Source of the DNA: Ensifer sp. BR816
Lineage (GTDB): Bacteria > Pseudomonadota > Alphaproteobacteria > Rhizobiales > Rhizobiaceae
DNA length: 64,000 nt
Assembly: GCF_000378985.1 (NCBI RefSeq)
Contig: NZ_KB905370.1
Coordinates: 3,679,342-3,743,341, forward strand
Direction of reading: 5' to 3'
The translations under genes and the position numbers were made by a program. The number at the start of each line of letters is the position of its first letter. The first letter of the stretch is position 1. Below, one piece after another: positions 17,956 to 26,295 of this stretch. Below the pieces are notes generated by a model, which worked only from the letters and a program-made list of their open reading frames with translations, had not been told where the DNA came from and did not search any database.

Positions 17956-19462
17956 AGACGGCCGCCTCGACGTCTTCGAGCCGCGTTTGGCGCGGGTCAT
18001 AGCTGCCGACGATGCGGCCCTGCGCCATGTGCAGGACACGGTCGGCATTGAAATAGACCTCCGGCACCTCGTCGGAGATGAGGATGATCGCAAGGCCGGT
18101 CTCGGCGAGCTTGGCGACGATGTCAAAAATGCCGGCGCGCGCGCCGACATCGACGCCAACCGTAGGGCAGTCGAGAATGAGGATCTTCGGATCGGTGGCG
18201 AGCCATTTGGCGATCGCGACGCGCTGCTGGTTGCCACCCGAAAGCGTGGAGATCGCATCGGCCTGGCGACCAATCCTGACCCCGAGATCGGCGATCCAGC
18301 GGGAGACGAGGCCGCGCTTGCGATCGTCGGAGAGCAGTCCCCCGGAAAGGATCTTGCGGAGCGAGGCGATCACCAGATTGTCGGCAATCGACTGCGGCTG
18401 GACGAGTCCCAGCGACAGCCGGTCCTCCGAGAGATAGGCAACACCCGCCTTGATCGCATCGCGGTTGGAGGTGAAGCGGACCTCCTTGCCCTCGATGCTG
18501 ATCCTGCCCGAAGCGGGCCTCAGCATGCCGAAAAGAGCGAGCGCCAGTTCGGTCCGACCTGCTCCCAGCAAACCGGTAATGCCTATCGTTTCGCCGCGCC
18601 GGACGGTAAGCGAAATATCTTCGAACTGTCCCGGCCGCGTCAGCCCCCGAACCTCGAGCACCACCGGCTGATCGTCATTCGGGCGTGCGCGGACGTGCTG
18701 GTCGAAGGTCTTGCCGGTCATCAGTTCGGTGATGCGCGACTGCGTCATGCCGGCGGCGGGATAGACCCCGACCAACGCGCCGTCGCGCAGGACGGTGATG
18801 CGGCTCGAAATCTCCAGAACCTCGGCCAGCCGGTGACTGACGAAGACGACGGCAACGCCGGAGGCTGAGAGATTGCGGACGATATCGAGGAGGTGGTCGG
18901 TCTCCGACTGCGTCAGCGATGCGGTCGGCTCGTCCATGAAGACGATCTTCGCCTCGCCGATGAGTGCCCGGGCGATCGCCACGATCTGGCGCTGGGCAAT
19001 CGCGTATTCCTTGAGCGGCAGGTCGACGTCGAGCGTAATACCGAGACGGGCCAAGGCCTCGATCGCGATCCGGCGCATGCGTCCGTAGTCGACGAGACGC
19101 GGCCGGCGGCCCACGATCTCGCTGAACGCGATGTTTTCCGCGACGCTCATTTCCGGAAACAGCGCCAGGTCCTGCCAGATCACCTGGATGCCGCGGTCCT
19201 GGGCGGTGACCGGCGACATATGCGAATAGGTCTCACCGTCATATTCGATGACGGCGCCGTCGGCGGGGCGATAGACGCCGGTGATCACCTTGATGAGTGT
19301 GCTCTTGCCGCAACCGTTCTCGCCTGCCAGACAATGCACCTCGCCGGGGCTGACCTCGAAGCTCACATTCTTCAGCGCCTTGACGCCGCCGAAGGTCATG
19401 TTGATGTTGCGAAGGGACAGAAGCGGCTTTTCGCTGACCGTCGCGCTCGTAGCCTGATGCAT
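17948..19462 (-). CDS. Sugar ABC transporter ATP-binding protein (RbsA-type, two ATPase domains)
   Basis: A 504-residue tandem ATPase that powers the two permeases. The first domain has Walker A GENGCGKST and Walker B IVFMDEPTASL. The second has the degenerate Walker A GLLGAGRTE that is normal for RbsA-type proteins, the signature LSGGNQQRVAIAKWL and Walker B ILILDCPTVGVDVGAR, where Cys replaces the usual Glu. ATG 19462 was chosen because an AGGA ribosome-binding site precedes it and homology starts there; the upstream frame extension has no support. A palindromic repeat separates it from the binding-protein gene. Confidence 0.93.
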   Translation of the reverse strand: MHQATSATVSEKPLLSLRNINMTFGGVKALKNVSFEVSPGEVHCLAGENGCGKSTLIKVITGVYRPADGAVIEYDGETYSHMSPVTAQDRGIQVIWQDLALFPEMSVAENIAFSEIVGRRPRLVDYGRMRRIAIEALARLGITLDVDLPLKEYAIAQRQIVAIARALIGEAKIVFMDEPTASLTQSETDHLLDIVRNLSASGVAVVFVSHRLAEVLEISSRITVLRDGALVGVYPAAGMTQSRITELMTGKTFDQHVRARPNDDQPVVLEVRGLTRPGQFEDISLTVRRGETIGITGLLGAGRTELALALFGMLRPASGRISIEGKEVRFTSNRDAIKAGVAYLSEDRLSLGLVQPQSIADNLVIASLRKILSGGLLSDDRKRGLVSRWIADLGVRIGRQADAISTLSGGNQQRVAIAKWLATDPKILILDCPTVGVDVGARAGIFDIVAKLAETGLAIILISDEVPEVYFNADRVLHMAQGRIVGSYDPRQTRLEDVEAAVYA

Positions 19463-19601
19463 GGATCCTGCGCCTGTCGAACTTCGTTTCTGAAGACTTG
19501 CCAGGCCGGCCGGAGCCGGCCCAGCAGCCGGGAGAACCCGATTGCATTCCTCCTTAAATCGACCCTGACTTAAGGATAAAGACATGCAGCAATTCAAAGT
19601 G

Positions 19602-19636
19602 CTACAGCGACCTTTGCGCATCGCGCGGCGCTGTAG
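19602..19636. repeat. Intergenic palindromic repeat, copy 2
   Basis: A 35-base palindrome with outer arms CTACAGCG and CGCTGTAG and an inner stem GCGC/GCGC around the loop ATC. It shares its outer arms and the following (C)CTTTG core with the copy at 13360-13402. It lies just after the sugar-binding protein gene and before the ATPase gene, where a hairpin could protect the 3' end of the highly expressed binding-protein message. Confidence 0.75.
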
Positions 19637-19675
19637 GACGGGATGCACGGCGCGGCATCCCGTCTGGAAACACTA

Positions 19676-20668
19676 TCAGAGGCCCATCGCGGCGAGATCT
19701 GCGACGGTGTCCTTGTTGATCGGCACGAGCTGGTCGACGATGATGTTGCGGTTCTGGAAGTCCGGATGGACCACGCCGAGGCCTTCGATCTCATCGCCGT
19801 CCTTCACCTCCTCGCCCTTGAGGAGCTTGTCGGCCATGGTTACAAAGACTTCGCCGGCCTGCTTAGGATTCCACATGAAGCCGCCGGAGATCGCGTCGGA
19901 CTTCACCAGCTTCTGGCCCTGCCCGGGCGAAAACGGCCCGAGAACGAAGATCTCGCCCACCTTACGCCGTTCTTCGATGGCGCGGCCGGCGCCGATCGGG
20001 CCCTGGCTGCCGAAGGCCAGGAAACCTTTGAGGTTCGGATGGGCGGAAATCAGGTCAAGCGCCGTCGAGCGACTCTTGTCGACGTCCTCGGCAACGCCGT
20101 ATCGTTCTCCGACCAGCGTCATCTCCGGATAGTTCTTCTTGATATAGGCGATCGCCGCATCGGCCCAGGCATTGTGCAGAGGCACGGTGAGCGAACCGAC
20201 GAAGACCGCATACTCGCCCTTGCCGCCCATTTTCTCGGCCAACAGCTTGCCATGCGCCTCACCGAAGCCTTGGGACGAGGCAAGCTCGAAGTCCCAGTCG
20301 GCGCCCTTCTGGCTCGGCGATTCATGGGTGATGACGATGATGCCCTTTTCCTTCGCCTTGGTAAGGACCGGCTCCAGCACCTTGGCATCGTTGGGCACGA
20401 CGCCGATGACTTTCACGCCCTGGGCGATCAGATCCTCGATGGCGCGGACCTGCAGCGCCGGGTCGGCGCTCGTCGGGCCGACCATGAAGGCGTCGAGGCC
20501 TAGCTTCTGGCCGCGCTCCTTGATGCCCATTTCCATGGCGTTGAACCACGGAATGCCGCCGATTTTGACGACCACGCCGACCTTCGGCGCATCCTGCGCC
20601 GCGACGGAAAAGGCACCGGCGAGCGAAAGCGATGCCGCGAGCGCGGCAGCAAGAATTCTCTTGATCAT
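19676..20668 (-). CDS. Periplasmic sugar-binding protein of the ABC importer
   Basis: A 330-residue periplasmic binding protein of the ribose/rhamnose/autoinducer-2 type (Peripla_BP_4). Residues 1-24 are a clear signal peptide ending SVAAQ. The following VGVVVKIGGIPWFNAMEMGIKE segment resembles AI-2/rhamnose binders, and the IEDLIAQGVKVIGVVPND hinge is typical. ATG 20668 has the ribosome-binding site AGGAGAG. It is the first gene of the operon (binding protein, ATPase, two permeases, epimerase), divergent from the LacI regulator. The ligand is unknown; the epimerase partner suggests a ketose or sugar alcohol. Confidence 0.93.
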   Translation of the reverse strand: MIKRILAAALAASLSLAGAFSVAAQDAPKVGVVVKIGGIPWFNAMEMGIKERGQKLGLDAFMVGPTSADPALQVRAIEDLIAQGVKVIGVVPNDAKVLEPVLTKAKEKGIIVITHESPSQKGADWDFELASSQGFGEAHGKLLAEKMGGKGEYAVFVGSLTVPLHNAWADAAIAYIKKNYPEMTLVGERYGVAEDVDKSRSTALDLISAHPNLKGFLAFGSQGPIGAGRAIEERRKVGEIFVLGPFSPGQGQKLVKSDAISGGFMWNPKQAGEVFVTMADKLLKGEEVKDGDEIEGLGVVHPDFQNRNIIVDQLVPINKDTVADLAAMGL

Positions 20669-20799
20669 GTCTCTCCTCCACAGTTCCCGCAACGGGAACT
20701 CTCCCGGGCGCTGGCGCGCCGGCCTCCATTTTCAGTCCTCCTATGACGAGAAGCGAGTTTCCCGCCGCTGACCGCCGCCTCCTCAGACGACCCATGCCG

Positions 20800-20839
20800 T
20801 GCGCAATCGATATTTCTTGTTTGCACAATCGATGGTGCA
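20800..20839. promoter_or_regulatory. Tandem LacI-type operator candidates
   Basis: The near-perfect palindrome TGCACAATCGATGGTGCA lies at 20822-20839. A second partial site, TGCGCAATCGAT, begins at 20800, exactly 22 bases away, so both lie on the same DNA face. They sit between the divergent sugar-importer and LacI genes. The central CG palindrome is typical of LacI-family sites. The local LacI protein is the obvious candidate binder and probably controls both directions. Confidence 0.6.
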
Positions 20840-20907
20840 GAGACTATCCTGCAGACTTAATCTTTCGTCAAGCGGAAATCGGCTCTAAGGGATTCGAGGG
20901 GGCTCAG

Positions 20908-21984
20908 ATGGCGAGCAGCGGCAAGAAAAAGGCGACGATCTACGATCTCTCCGTGCTCTCGGGCAGCTCGCCCTCGACGGTCAGCGCCGTGCTGAACGGC
21001 ACCTGGCGCAAGCGGCGCATCAAGGAAAGCACCGCCGAGCTCATCCGCAGCCTCGCCGAAACCCACCAGTATACGGCGAACCGCCAGGCGCGCGGATTGC
21101 GCAGCTCGCGCTCGGGCCTCGTCGGGCTGCTCCTGCCCGTGCACGACAACCGCTACTTCTCCTCGCTCGCCCAGACCTTCGAAGCGCATGTGCGCAGCAA
21201 GGGCCAGTGCCCGATTGTCGTCAGCGCCAGCCGCGACCCGGAGGAAGAACGCAAGACCGCCGAAACGCTGATTTCCTATTCGATCGACGAATTGTTCATC
21301 TGCGGCGCAACGGATCCGGACGGGGTTCACGAGGTCTGCGAAGCGGCCGGCCTGAAGCACATCAATATCGACCTGCCGGGCACGAAGGTGCCGTCTGTCA
21401 TCAGCGACAATTTCGAAGGCGGCCGGCTGCTGACCGAGGCGATCATCCGCCACTTTCCCGCCGACCGGCCACTCCGGCCGCGCGATCTCTATCTTTTCGG
21501 CGGCCGCAACGACCATGCGAGCCATGAGCGTATCCGCGGCTTCCGGGCCGTGAAGAAGGAACTGCTCGGGGACGATCCGGACGAATGCATCCAGCCGACC
21601 GGCTACGCCCCGAACAACGCTCGAAAAGCCTTCGAGGCCTTCTACGCCCGGCACGGCAAGCTGCCCCGCGGCCTCTTCGTGAACTCGTCGATCAATTTCG
21701 AGGGCCTGCTGCGCTTCATGGCCGAACATCCGCACGACAATTTCACGGACCTCGTCGTCGGCTGCTACGACTACGATCCGTTCGCCTCCTTCCTCCCCTT
21801 CCCCGTCATCATGATCCGGCAGGACGTCGAGAGGATGATCGCCAAGGCCTTCGAGGTGATCGAGCAGCCTCGGGCGGCGCCACGCATTCATCTGGTCGAG
21901 CCGGAGCTCGTGCCGCCGAGGACGGCACTGACCGGGCCGCTCGATGCCCTGAAGGACATCGACCTGCCGCGAGGCAGGCCTTAA
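20908..21984 (+). CDS. LacI-family transcriptional regulator of the sugar importer
   Basis: A 358-residue LacI-type regulator. The N-terminal helix-turn-helix with hinge helix (ATIYDLSVLSGSSPSTVSAV, about residues 9-28) is followed by a periplasmic-binding-protein-like effector domain (SGLVGLLLPVHDNRYFSSLAQ). ATG 20908 has a GAGGGGG ribosome-binding site; the longer upstream frame lacks support and would run through the operator. It is transcribed away from the importer operon, with candidate operators in between, so it most likely represses the importer until the sugar or its epimerised product binds. Confidence 0.92.
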   Translation: MASSGKKKATIYDLSVLSGSSPSTVSAVLNGTWRKRRIKESTAELIRSLAETHQYTANRQARGLRSSRSGLVGLLLPVHDNRYFSSLAQTFEAHVRSKGQCPIVVSASRDPEEERKTAETLISYSIDELFICGATDPDGVHEVCEAAGLKHINIDLPGTKVPSVISDNFEGGRLLTEAIIRHFPADRPLRPRDLYLFGGRNDHASHERIRGFRAVKKELLGDDPDECIQPTGYAPNNARKAFEAFYARHGKLPRGLFVNSSINFEGLLRFMAEHPHDNFTDLVVGCYDYDPFASFLPFPVIMIRQDVERMIAKAFEVIEQPRAAPRIHLVEPELVPPRTALTGPLDALKDIDLPRGRP

Positions 21985-22027
21985 ATATTCTCTGTACATT
22001 AGCGACGTATCAAGGTATTTTTCTGTC

Positions 22028-22498
22028 ATGGATACTACAGACAGAAAAATCATTGGTATTCTCGCTGACGACGCTCGCGCCTCGCTGACGGACATCGGCG
22101 CCGCGGTGGACCTTTCGCCCTCGGCGGTCAACGAGCGCATCCGCCGTCTGGTCACCAGTGGCGTCATCCGCCGCTTCACGCTCGACGTCGACCACCGGAT
22201 CCTCGGCTTCGACGTGCTCGCCTTCGTCTGGATCGCCCTGGCGACCGAAACCGACGAGGGCGAATTTCGCAGTTTCATCGCCTCCCATCCGGCAGTCGCG
22301 GAGTGCCATCACGTCACCGGGGCATGGTCCTACTGCGCCAAGGTGCGCATGCCGACACTCGGTGATATCGAACCCTTTCTGGCGGAGCTGAAAGCACGCC
22401 GCTATCTCGCGAGGAGCGAGACCGTCATCGCGCTTTCCACCGCCATGGAACGTCCCGTCACCCTGCCGGCCGCGGGGGATGCCAAGCGAGAAAGATGA
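22028..22498 (+). CDS. Lrp/AsnC-family transcriptional regulator
   Basis: A 156-residue Lrp-type regulator: an N-terminal helix-turn-helix (DRKIIGILADDARASLTDIG) and a C-terminal RAM ligand-sensing domain (VAECHHVTGAWSYCAKVRMP). The length is standard. Its stop overlaps the start of the LysE-type exporter gene by 4 bases (ATGA), a common pairing in which the Lrp protein senses an amino acid and activates its export. Only 43 bases separate it from the LacI gene. Confidence 0.92.
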   Translation: MDTTDRKIIGILADDARASLTDIGAAVDLSPSAVNERIRRLVTSGVIRRFTLDVDHRILGFDVLAFVWIALATETDEGEFRSFIASHPAVAECHHVTGAWSYCAKVRMPTLGDIEPFLAELKARRYLARSETVIALSTAMERPVTLPAAGDAKRER

Positions 22499-23127
22499 TG
22501 ACCCTATTGCTGTTCACGAAGGGGCTGCTCCTCGGGCTTGCCATCGCCGCACCGCTCGGCCCGATCGGCACGCTTTGCATCAGCCGCACGCTGGAACGTG
22601 GCTTCTGGGCCGGCGCCGCCGGTGGCCTCGGGACGGCGCTGGCCGATGCGACCTACGCACTGATGGCGGCGGCCGGCTTTGCAGCATTTGCGACGTTTCT
22701 CACGACGCTTTCGGTGCCCCTCGGTCTCGTCGGCGGCGTCTTCATGCTGTGGCTCGGTTGGCGCGGTTTGCGGCCACGCCCGGTTGCGGCAGCGGCAGAG
22801 ATTGGTGCACGCGATCTGCTGCATACGACGACAGCGACCTTCCTGCTGACGATGGCAAACCCGACGACCATCCTGACCTTCGCCGCGATATTTGCGGGTC
22901 TTGGTCTCGCCGCCGTCGGCGATGGATCGAGCGCTGCGATCGTCGTCGCCGGCGTCTTCCTCGGGTCGCTGGGTTGGTGGTTTCTCCTGAGTGGCGGCGT
23001 CGCAATCGCGAAGACCAGGTTACCCGACGGTTTTGCCGCCTGGACCTCGCGCCTTTCCGGCGGCCTCCTGATCGCTTTCGGCCTGGTCGCCCTGGCCTCG
23101 GCGGCTGCTGGCCTGGCGGTGCAATGA
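22495..23127 (+). CDS. LysE/RhtB-family amino-acid exporter
   Basis: A 210-residue inner-membrane exporter of the LysE family with about six hydrophobic segments. The N-terminal KGLLLGLAIAAPLGPIGTLC and the SRTLERGFWAGAAGGLGTALAD loop are typical, as is TATFLLTMANPTTILTFAAIF in the middle. It is translationally coupled to the Lrp-type regulator by a 4-base overlap, so the two genes act as a unit, probably preventing excess of one amino acid. The substrate is not predictable. Confidence 0.92.
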   Translation: MMTLLLFTKGLLLGLAIAAPLGPIGTLCISRTLERGFWAGAAGGLGTALADATYALMAAAGFAAFATFLTTLSVPLGLVGGVFMLWLGWRGLRPRPVAAAAEIGARDLLHTTTATFLLTMANPTTILTFAAIFAGLGLAAVGDGSSAAIVVAGVFLGSLGWWFLLSGGVAIAKTRLPDGFAAWTSRLSGGLLIAFGLVALASAAAGLAVQ

Positions 23128-23278
23128 CCTCATTCGACGGCCTGCGCGAGGCCGTCGCCGAGCCCTGCCGCAAAAGCGCCATTCCATCATGGAAATTAGC
23201 GCGCAGTGATTGCATCCGCTCGCGCATTCGAGCAAACTTATATATAACTATGACGAGAGATCGCGAGGAGAATCGCAA

Positions 23279-23731
23279 ATGAAGAAGAATCCCAATCCGA
23301 TCGATACCTTCGTCGGTTCACGCGTTCGGATGCGACGACTGATGGTCGGAATGAGCCAGGAAAAACTGGCCGACGGCCTCGGTATCACCTTCCAGCAAGT
23401 GCAGAAATACGAGAAAGGCACGAACCGCATCGGCGCGAGCCGTTTGCAGGCGATCGCCGATATCCTCGGCGTTCATCCGAGCTTTTTCTTCCAGCAGGAC
23501 GAAAGGCCCCAGTCGGGCGAGACGGCGGCCGACGTTCATGAGTCGCACGAAATCTCGTCCTTCGTCGCCTCGAAGGAGGGGATCGCCCTCAACAGGGCCT
23601 TCCTGAAGATCGCCGATCCGGTTTTGCGCAAGAAGATCATCGCCCTCGTCGCGGCCATGGCGCAATCCGGTGAGACGGAACAGGCGGCCGTGCAGCCGAC
23701 CGCCCGCCACGCAGAGCCTTTGCACGGCTGA
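23279..23731 (+). CDS. XRE-family transcriptional regulator
   Basis: A 150-residue protein with an N-terminal Cro/C1-type helix-turn-helix (VGSRVRMRRLMVGMSQEKLA then FQQVQKYEKGTNRIGASRLQ, residues 12-65) and a C-terminal helical part (SKEGIALNRAFLKIADPVLRK). It resembles the alphaproteobacterial SinR-like regulators found in many copies in rhizobia. ATG 23279 follows a GAGGAG ribosome-binding site by 7 bases. The 150 bases upstream are AT-rich just before the gene (TTATATATAACTATG) and probably hold its promoter. It stands alone. Confidence 0.9.
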   Translation: MKKNPNPIDTFVGSRVRMRRLMVGMSQEKLADGLGITFQQVQKYEKGTNRIGASRLQAIADILGVHPSFFFQQDERPQSGETAADVHESHEISSFVASKEGIALNRAFLKIADPVLRKKIIALVAAMAQSGETEQAAVQPTARHAEPLHG

Positions 23732-23834
23732 CCGCTCCCGGTCATCGGTTCGGTGAGCAAGGGGCCGCTCGATCCCTTTCGCGCAAAGCGGCGTGCCTCG
23801 ATGTGGTCCGGAATGTTCGCCTTGCGGGGGCCGC

Positions 23835-24563
23835 ATGAAGATCGTGTTCGTCGGCCCGACCGTCCCCGATGCCGCCAAGGTAGCCGGCGACGCACTGACG
23901 ATCCGCCCGCCCGCCACGCAGGGCGACATCCTGCGCGCCGTACATGATGGCGCCGCGGCCATCGGCCTGATCGATGGCAATTTTGAATATGTCGCCCCGG
24001 TCTGGCACAAGGAAATTCTCTTCGCACTCTCCGAGGGCGTCGCGGTCCTCGGCGGGGGCAGCATGGGAGCCCTCAGGGCGGCCGAATGCGCCCCGTTCGG
24101 CATGGTCGGGATCGGCGACGTCTTTCGCCAATACGTTGCGGGCGAGACGATGGACGATTCGGACGTGGCGCTGCTGCATGCACCGCAGGAACTCGATTAT
24201 GCGGCACTTACCGTGCCGCTCGTCAATCTGCGCGCCACGCTTCGTTACCTCTCCGAACAGGCCACCCTTTCCGTCTCGGATGCGGTCGACATCGAGGCTG
24301 CGGCGGCAAGCCTGTTCTACAAGGAACGGACCTGGTCCGCGCTGCTTTCCCGCGCCAGAGTTCCTTTGGGTGCGGATGCCGCAATGCTGCGCGACAACTA
24401 CGTCGACCAGAAGCGCATCGATGCGCTTGAACTCCTCGAAGCGCTGCGGCGGATGCCGACGGAAAGACACGCGCCTCCGCAAGACTGGAAATTCAACGCG
24501 ACCAGTCTCTGGACGAAACTGCTGGGGCAGTTGCCGCCGTCCGATAAAAAGGCGGGAGCCTGA
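23835..24563 (+). CDS. TfuA-like core domain protein (orphan)
   Basis: A 242-residue TfuA-family protein. TfuA proteins work with YcaO enzymes, for example in thioamide formation in peptides or in McrA, and in trifolitoxin production. Seen: MKIVFVGPTVPD at the start, IRPPATQGDILRAV, IGLIDGNFEYVAPVWHKEIL, VLGGGSMGALRAAECAPFGM, and the acidic DDSDVALLHAP. ATG 23835 starts the homology although a longer frame exists upstream. No YcaO gene is visible in the window, and the flanking genes are regulators. Function without YcaO cannot be assigned. Confidence 0.85.
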   Translation: MKIVFVGPTVPDAAKVAGDALTIRPPATQGDILRAVHDGAAAIGLIDGNFEYVAPVWHKEILFALSEGVAVLGGGSMGALRAAECAPFGMVGIGDVFRQYVAGETMDDSDVALLHAPQELDYAALTVPLVNLRATLRYLSEQATLSVSDAVDIEAAAASLFYKERTWSALLSRARVPLGADAAMLRDNYVDQKRIDALELLEALRRMPTERHAPPQDWKFNATSLWTKLLGQLPPSDKKAGA

Positions 24564-24682
24564 ACGCTGGCCACTACGCCGCATCGTCCAGCGTCGGTGT
24601 TTTCTCCTGCGCCATTCCCGATTGTGTTCTGCGGCCGCCCGTGGAATGTGATGCGGGGCTGCAGGCGGCGAGGAGGCAATCG

Positions 24683-25558
24683 ATGGCAGGCAATGGGGCG
24701 GACGATCGGGTCGCGGAACTCGTCGAAAACATTCTCGCTCAGACCCCCCTGAAGGCCGCCGGGTTCATCGTGACGATCTATGGGGACGTGGTGGAACCTC
24801 GCGGCGGCGTCGTGTGGATCGGCAATCTGATCGAGACCTGCGCCGCCGTCGGCATCAGCGAAACGCTGGTGCGGACCGCCGTCTCGCGGCTCGTTGCCGC
24901 CGGCCAGCTCCTGGGCGAAAGGGAGGGGCGACGCAGCTATTATCGCCTTTCGAAGAGAGCCGGAAGCGAGTTCGCTTCCGCGGCACACGTGATTTTCGGC
25001 GGTTCCGAAGAGGATAGCTGGCGGCTCGTTCATCTCACCGGCGCCGAAGCGGAGGAAAGGATGCAGGCCCTCGAGCGCGCCGGCTATGCGCGTCTGGACC
25101 CGCGCCTGGCCATCGGGCCGGCGAGACCGGCACCGGCACTGGCTGACTCCCTGATCCTTCGGGCCGACTCGCCCGATCCGAAGGCACTCGCCGCTTTCGT
25201 CAGGGCGTATTGGAACCTCGCGCCGCATGCCGCCGCCTATCGCACCTTCCTCGACCAGTTCGAGCCCGTTGCCCGCCTTGCGCAGAAGCGCCCCTTTCCG
25301 CCCGCCACCGCGCTGACGATGCGGCTCCTTCTGATCCACCGCTTCCGCACCGTGCTGCTGCATGATCCTCGCTTGCCCGCAGCGGCATTACCCGAGGACT
25401 GGCCCGGCAGCGAAGCGCGCCGTCTCTTTGCCGCGTTTTATCGGCACCTGTCCCCTGCGACCGACGAACACATCGCACGCACATTCCTCAACGGCTCCGG
25501 TCCGCTCAGTGCCATGACCGAGGACACAGAAAGGCGCCTTTCGCTGCTCGAAGCGTAG
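24683..25558 (+). CDS. PaaX-family transcriptional regulator
   Basis: A 291-residue PaaX-type regulator; the best known member represses phenylacetate degradation by sensing phenylacetyl-CoA. Seen: an N-terminal winged-helix region (AAGFIVTIYGDVVEPRGGVV, LVRTAVSRLVAAGQLLGERE, GRRSYYRLS), a central domain with LDPRLAIGP, and the C-terminal PaaX_C part with FLDQFEPVA and LTMRLLLIHRFRTVLLHDP. ATG 24683 has an AGGAGG ribosome-binding site. No phenylacetate genes are in the window, so its target is elsewhere or it is a paralogue with another role. Confidence 0.9.
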   Translation: MAGNGADDRVAELVENILAQTPLKAAGFIVTIYGDVVEPRGGVVWIGNLIETCAAVGISETLVRTAVSRLVAAGQLLGEREGRRSYYRLSKRAGSEFASAAHVIFGGSEEDSWRLVHLTGAEAEERMQALERAGYARLDPRLAIGPARPAPALADSLILRADSPDPKALAAFVRAYWNLAPHAAAYRTFLDQFEPVARLAQKRPFPPATALTMRLLLIHRFRTVLLHDPRLPAAALPEDWPGSEARRLFAAFYRHLSPATDEHIARTFLNGSGPLSAMTEDTERRLSLLEA

Positions 25559-25851
25559 GCTGTCTAGTGGCGAAAAGCCAATGTGGTACTCGAAACGGAA
25601 TGCCGCACTCGACCCTAAGTGGGCGTTCCCGACGGCCGCTCGGAAGGTCCGGACTGCCCGCCATCACCCACCTTTCCGGGGTCGGAGCAGAAACCAACCG
25701 TTCCAGCTTGAGGCTGTAGCCGTCGCCGATCATCTGCGTGAATGTCCTGGTCTTGCCAACGACGTCCATTCGCGCCACTCTCGATTAGCCGGTCATCTTC
25801 TGGATGTCGGATCCAGGTCGAAACTCGCAATCTGAAACGAAGGCCCAAGCG
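25559..25851. other. Gap without a recognised gene
   Basis: These 293 bases between the PaaX and DUF1476 genes hold only a short minus-strand frame (25778 downwards, MARMDVVGKTRTFTQMIGDG) that runs into the PaaX shadow and matches nothing recognised. It may be a gene fragment. No terminator hairpin was seen. Confidence 0.3.
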
Positions 25852-26172
25852 ATGAGCAGCATAAGGGACCGTCAGGAAGGCTTCGAAAAGAAGTTCGCAA
25901 TTGACGAGGAGTTGAAGTTCAAGGCGATGGCGCGGCGTAACAAGCTGCTTGGCCTGTGGGCCGCTGAAAAGCTCGGTAAAATCGGCGCGGACGCCGACAC
26001 CTATGCGCAGGAGGTAGTCCGCGCGGACTTCGAAGAAGCAGGGGACAACGATGTGTTCCGCAAGGTGCGCGCCGATTTCGACGCGGCCGGCATCGCCCAG
26101 TCCGATCAACAGATTCGCGTCATCATGGACGAACTACTGGCGACCGCTGTCGACCAGATCAGGGATACCTGA
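25852..26172 (+). CDS. DUF1476 protein (F1-ATPase inhibitor zeta-subunit family)
   Basis: A 106-residue DUF1476 protein. The family includes the zeta subunit that inhibits the alphaproteobacterial F1F0-ATPase. Seen: IRDRQEGFEKKFAIDEELKF at the N-terminus (the inhibitory region in zeta), RRNKLLGLWAAEKLG in the middle, and VFRKVRADFDAAGIAQSD towards the end. The length is normal for the family. The gene stands in an accessory, gene-poor stretch, unlike the usual conserved chromosomal copy, so it may be an extra paralogue made under stress; the rest of the genome must be checked. Confidence 0.9.
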   Translation: MSSIRDRQEGFEKKFAIDEELKFKAMARRNKLLGLWAAEKLGKIGADADTYAQEVVRADFEEAGDNDVFRKVRADFDAAGIAQSDQQIRVIMDELLATAVDQIRDT

Positions 26173-26205
26173 CTACCACTGAGTTCTGATAGAAAGCCAC
26201 CGACC

Positions 26206-26295
26206 GTGGTTACGGTGATAGTGACACTGATCGCCCTGGCGATCCTTGCCTTCTTTTTCGTCAGCGCCATCCCATTCATCGACTTCGGCAGGTAA
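26206..26295 (+). CDS. Very small hydrophobic peptide (hypothetical)
   Basis: A 29-residue frame with a GTG start, encoding one membrane-like segment (VTVIVTLIALAILAFFFVSA) followed by IPFIDFGR. The codon pattern and amphipathic ending look coding, but there is no good ribosome-binding site and no family match. The opposite strand has a 74-residue frame without recognisable features. Treat as tentative. Confidence 0.25.
   Translation: MVTVIVTLIALAILAFFFVSAIPFIDFGR

Noticed and set aside
23753-23947. Possible C-terminal piece of a YcaO gene just before the TfuA gene
   Set aside because: A short in-frame stretch (KGPLDPFRAKRRASMWSGMF) was examined because YcaO and TfuA are often adjacent, but it has no YcaO motif and overlaps the TfuA gene in another frame.
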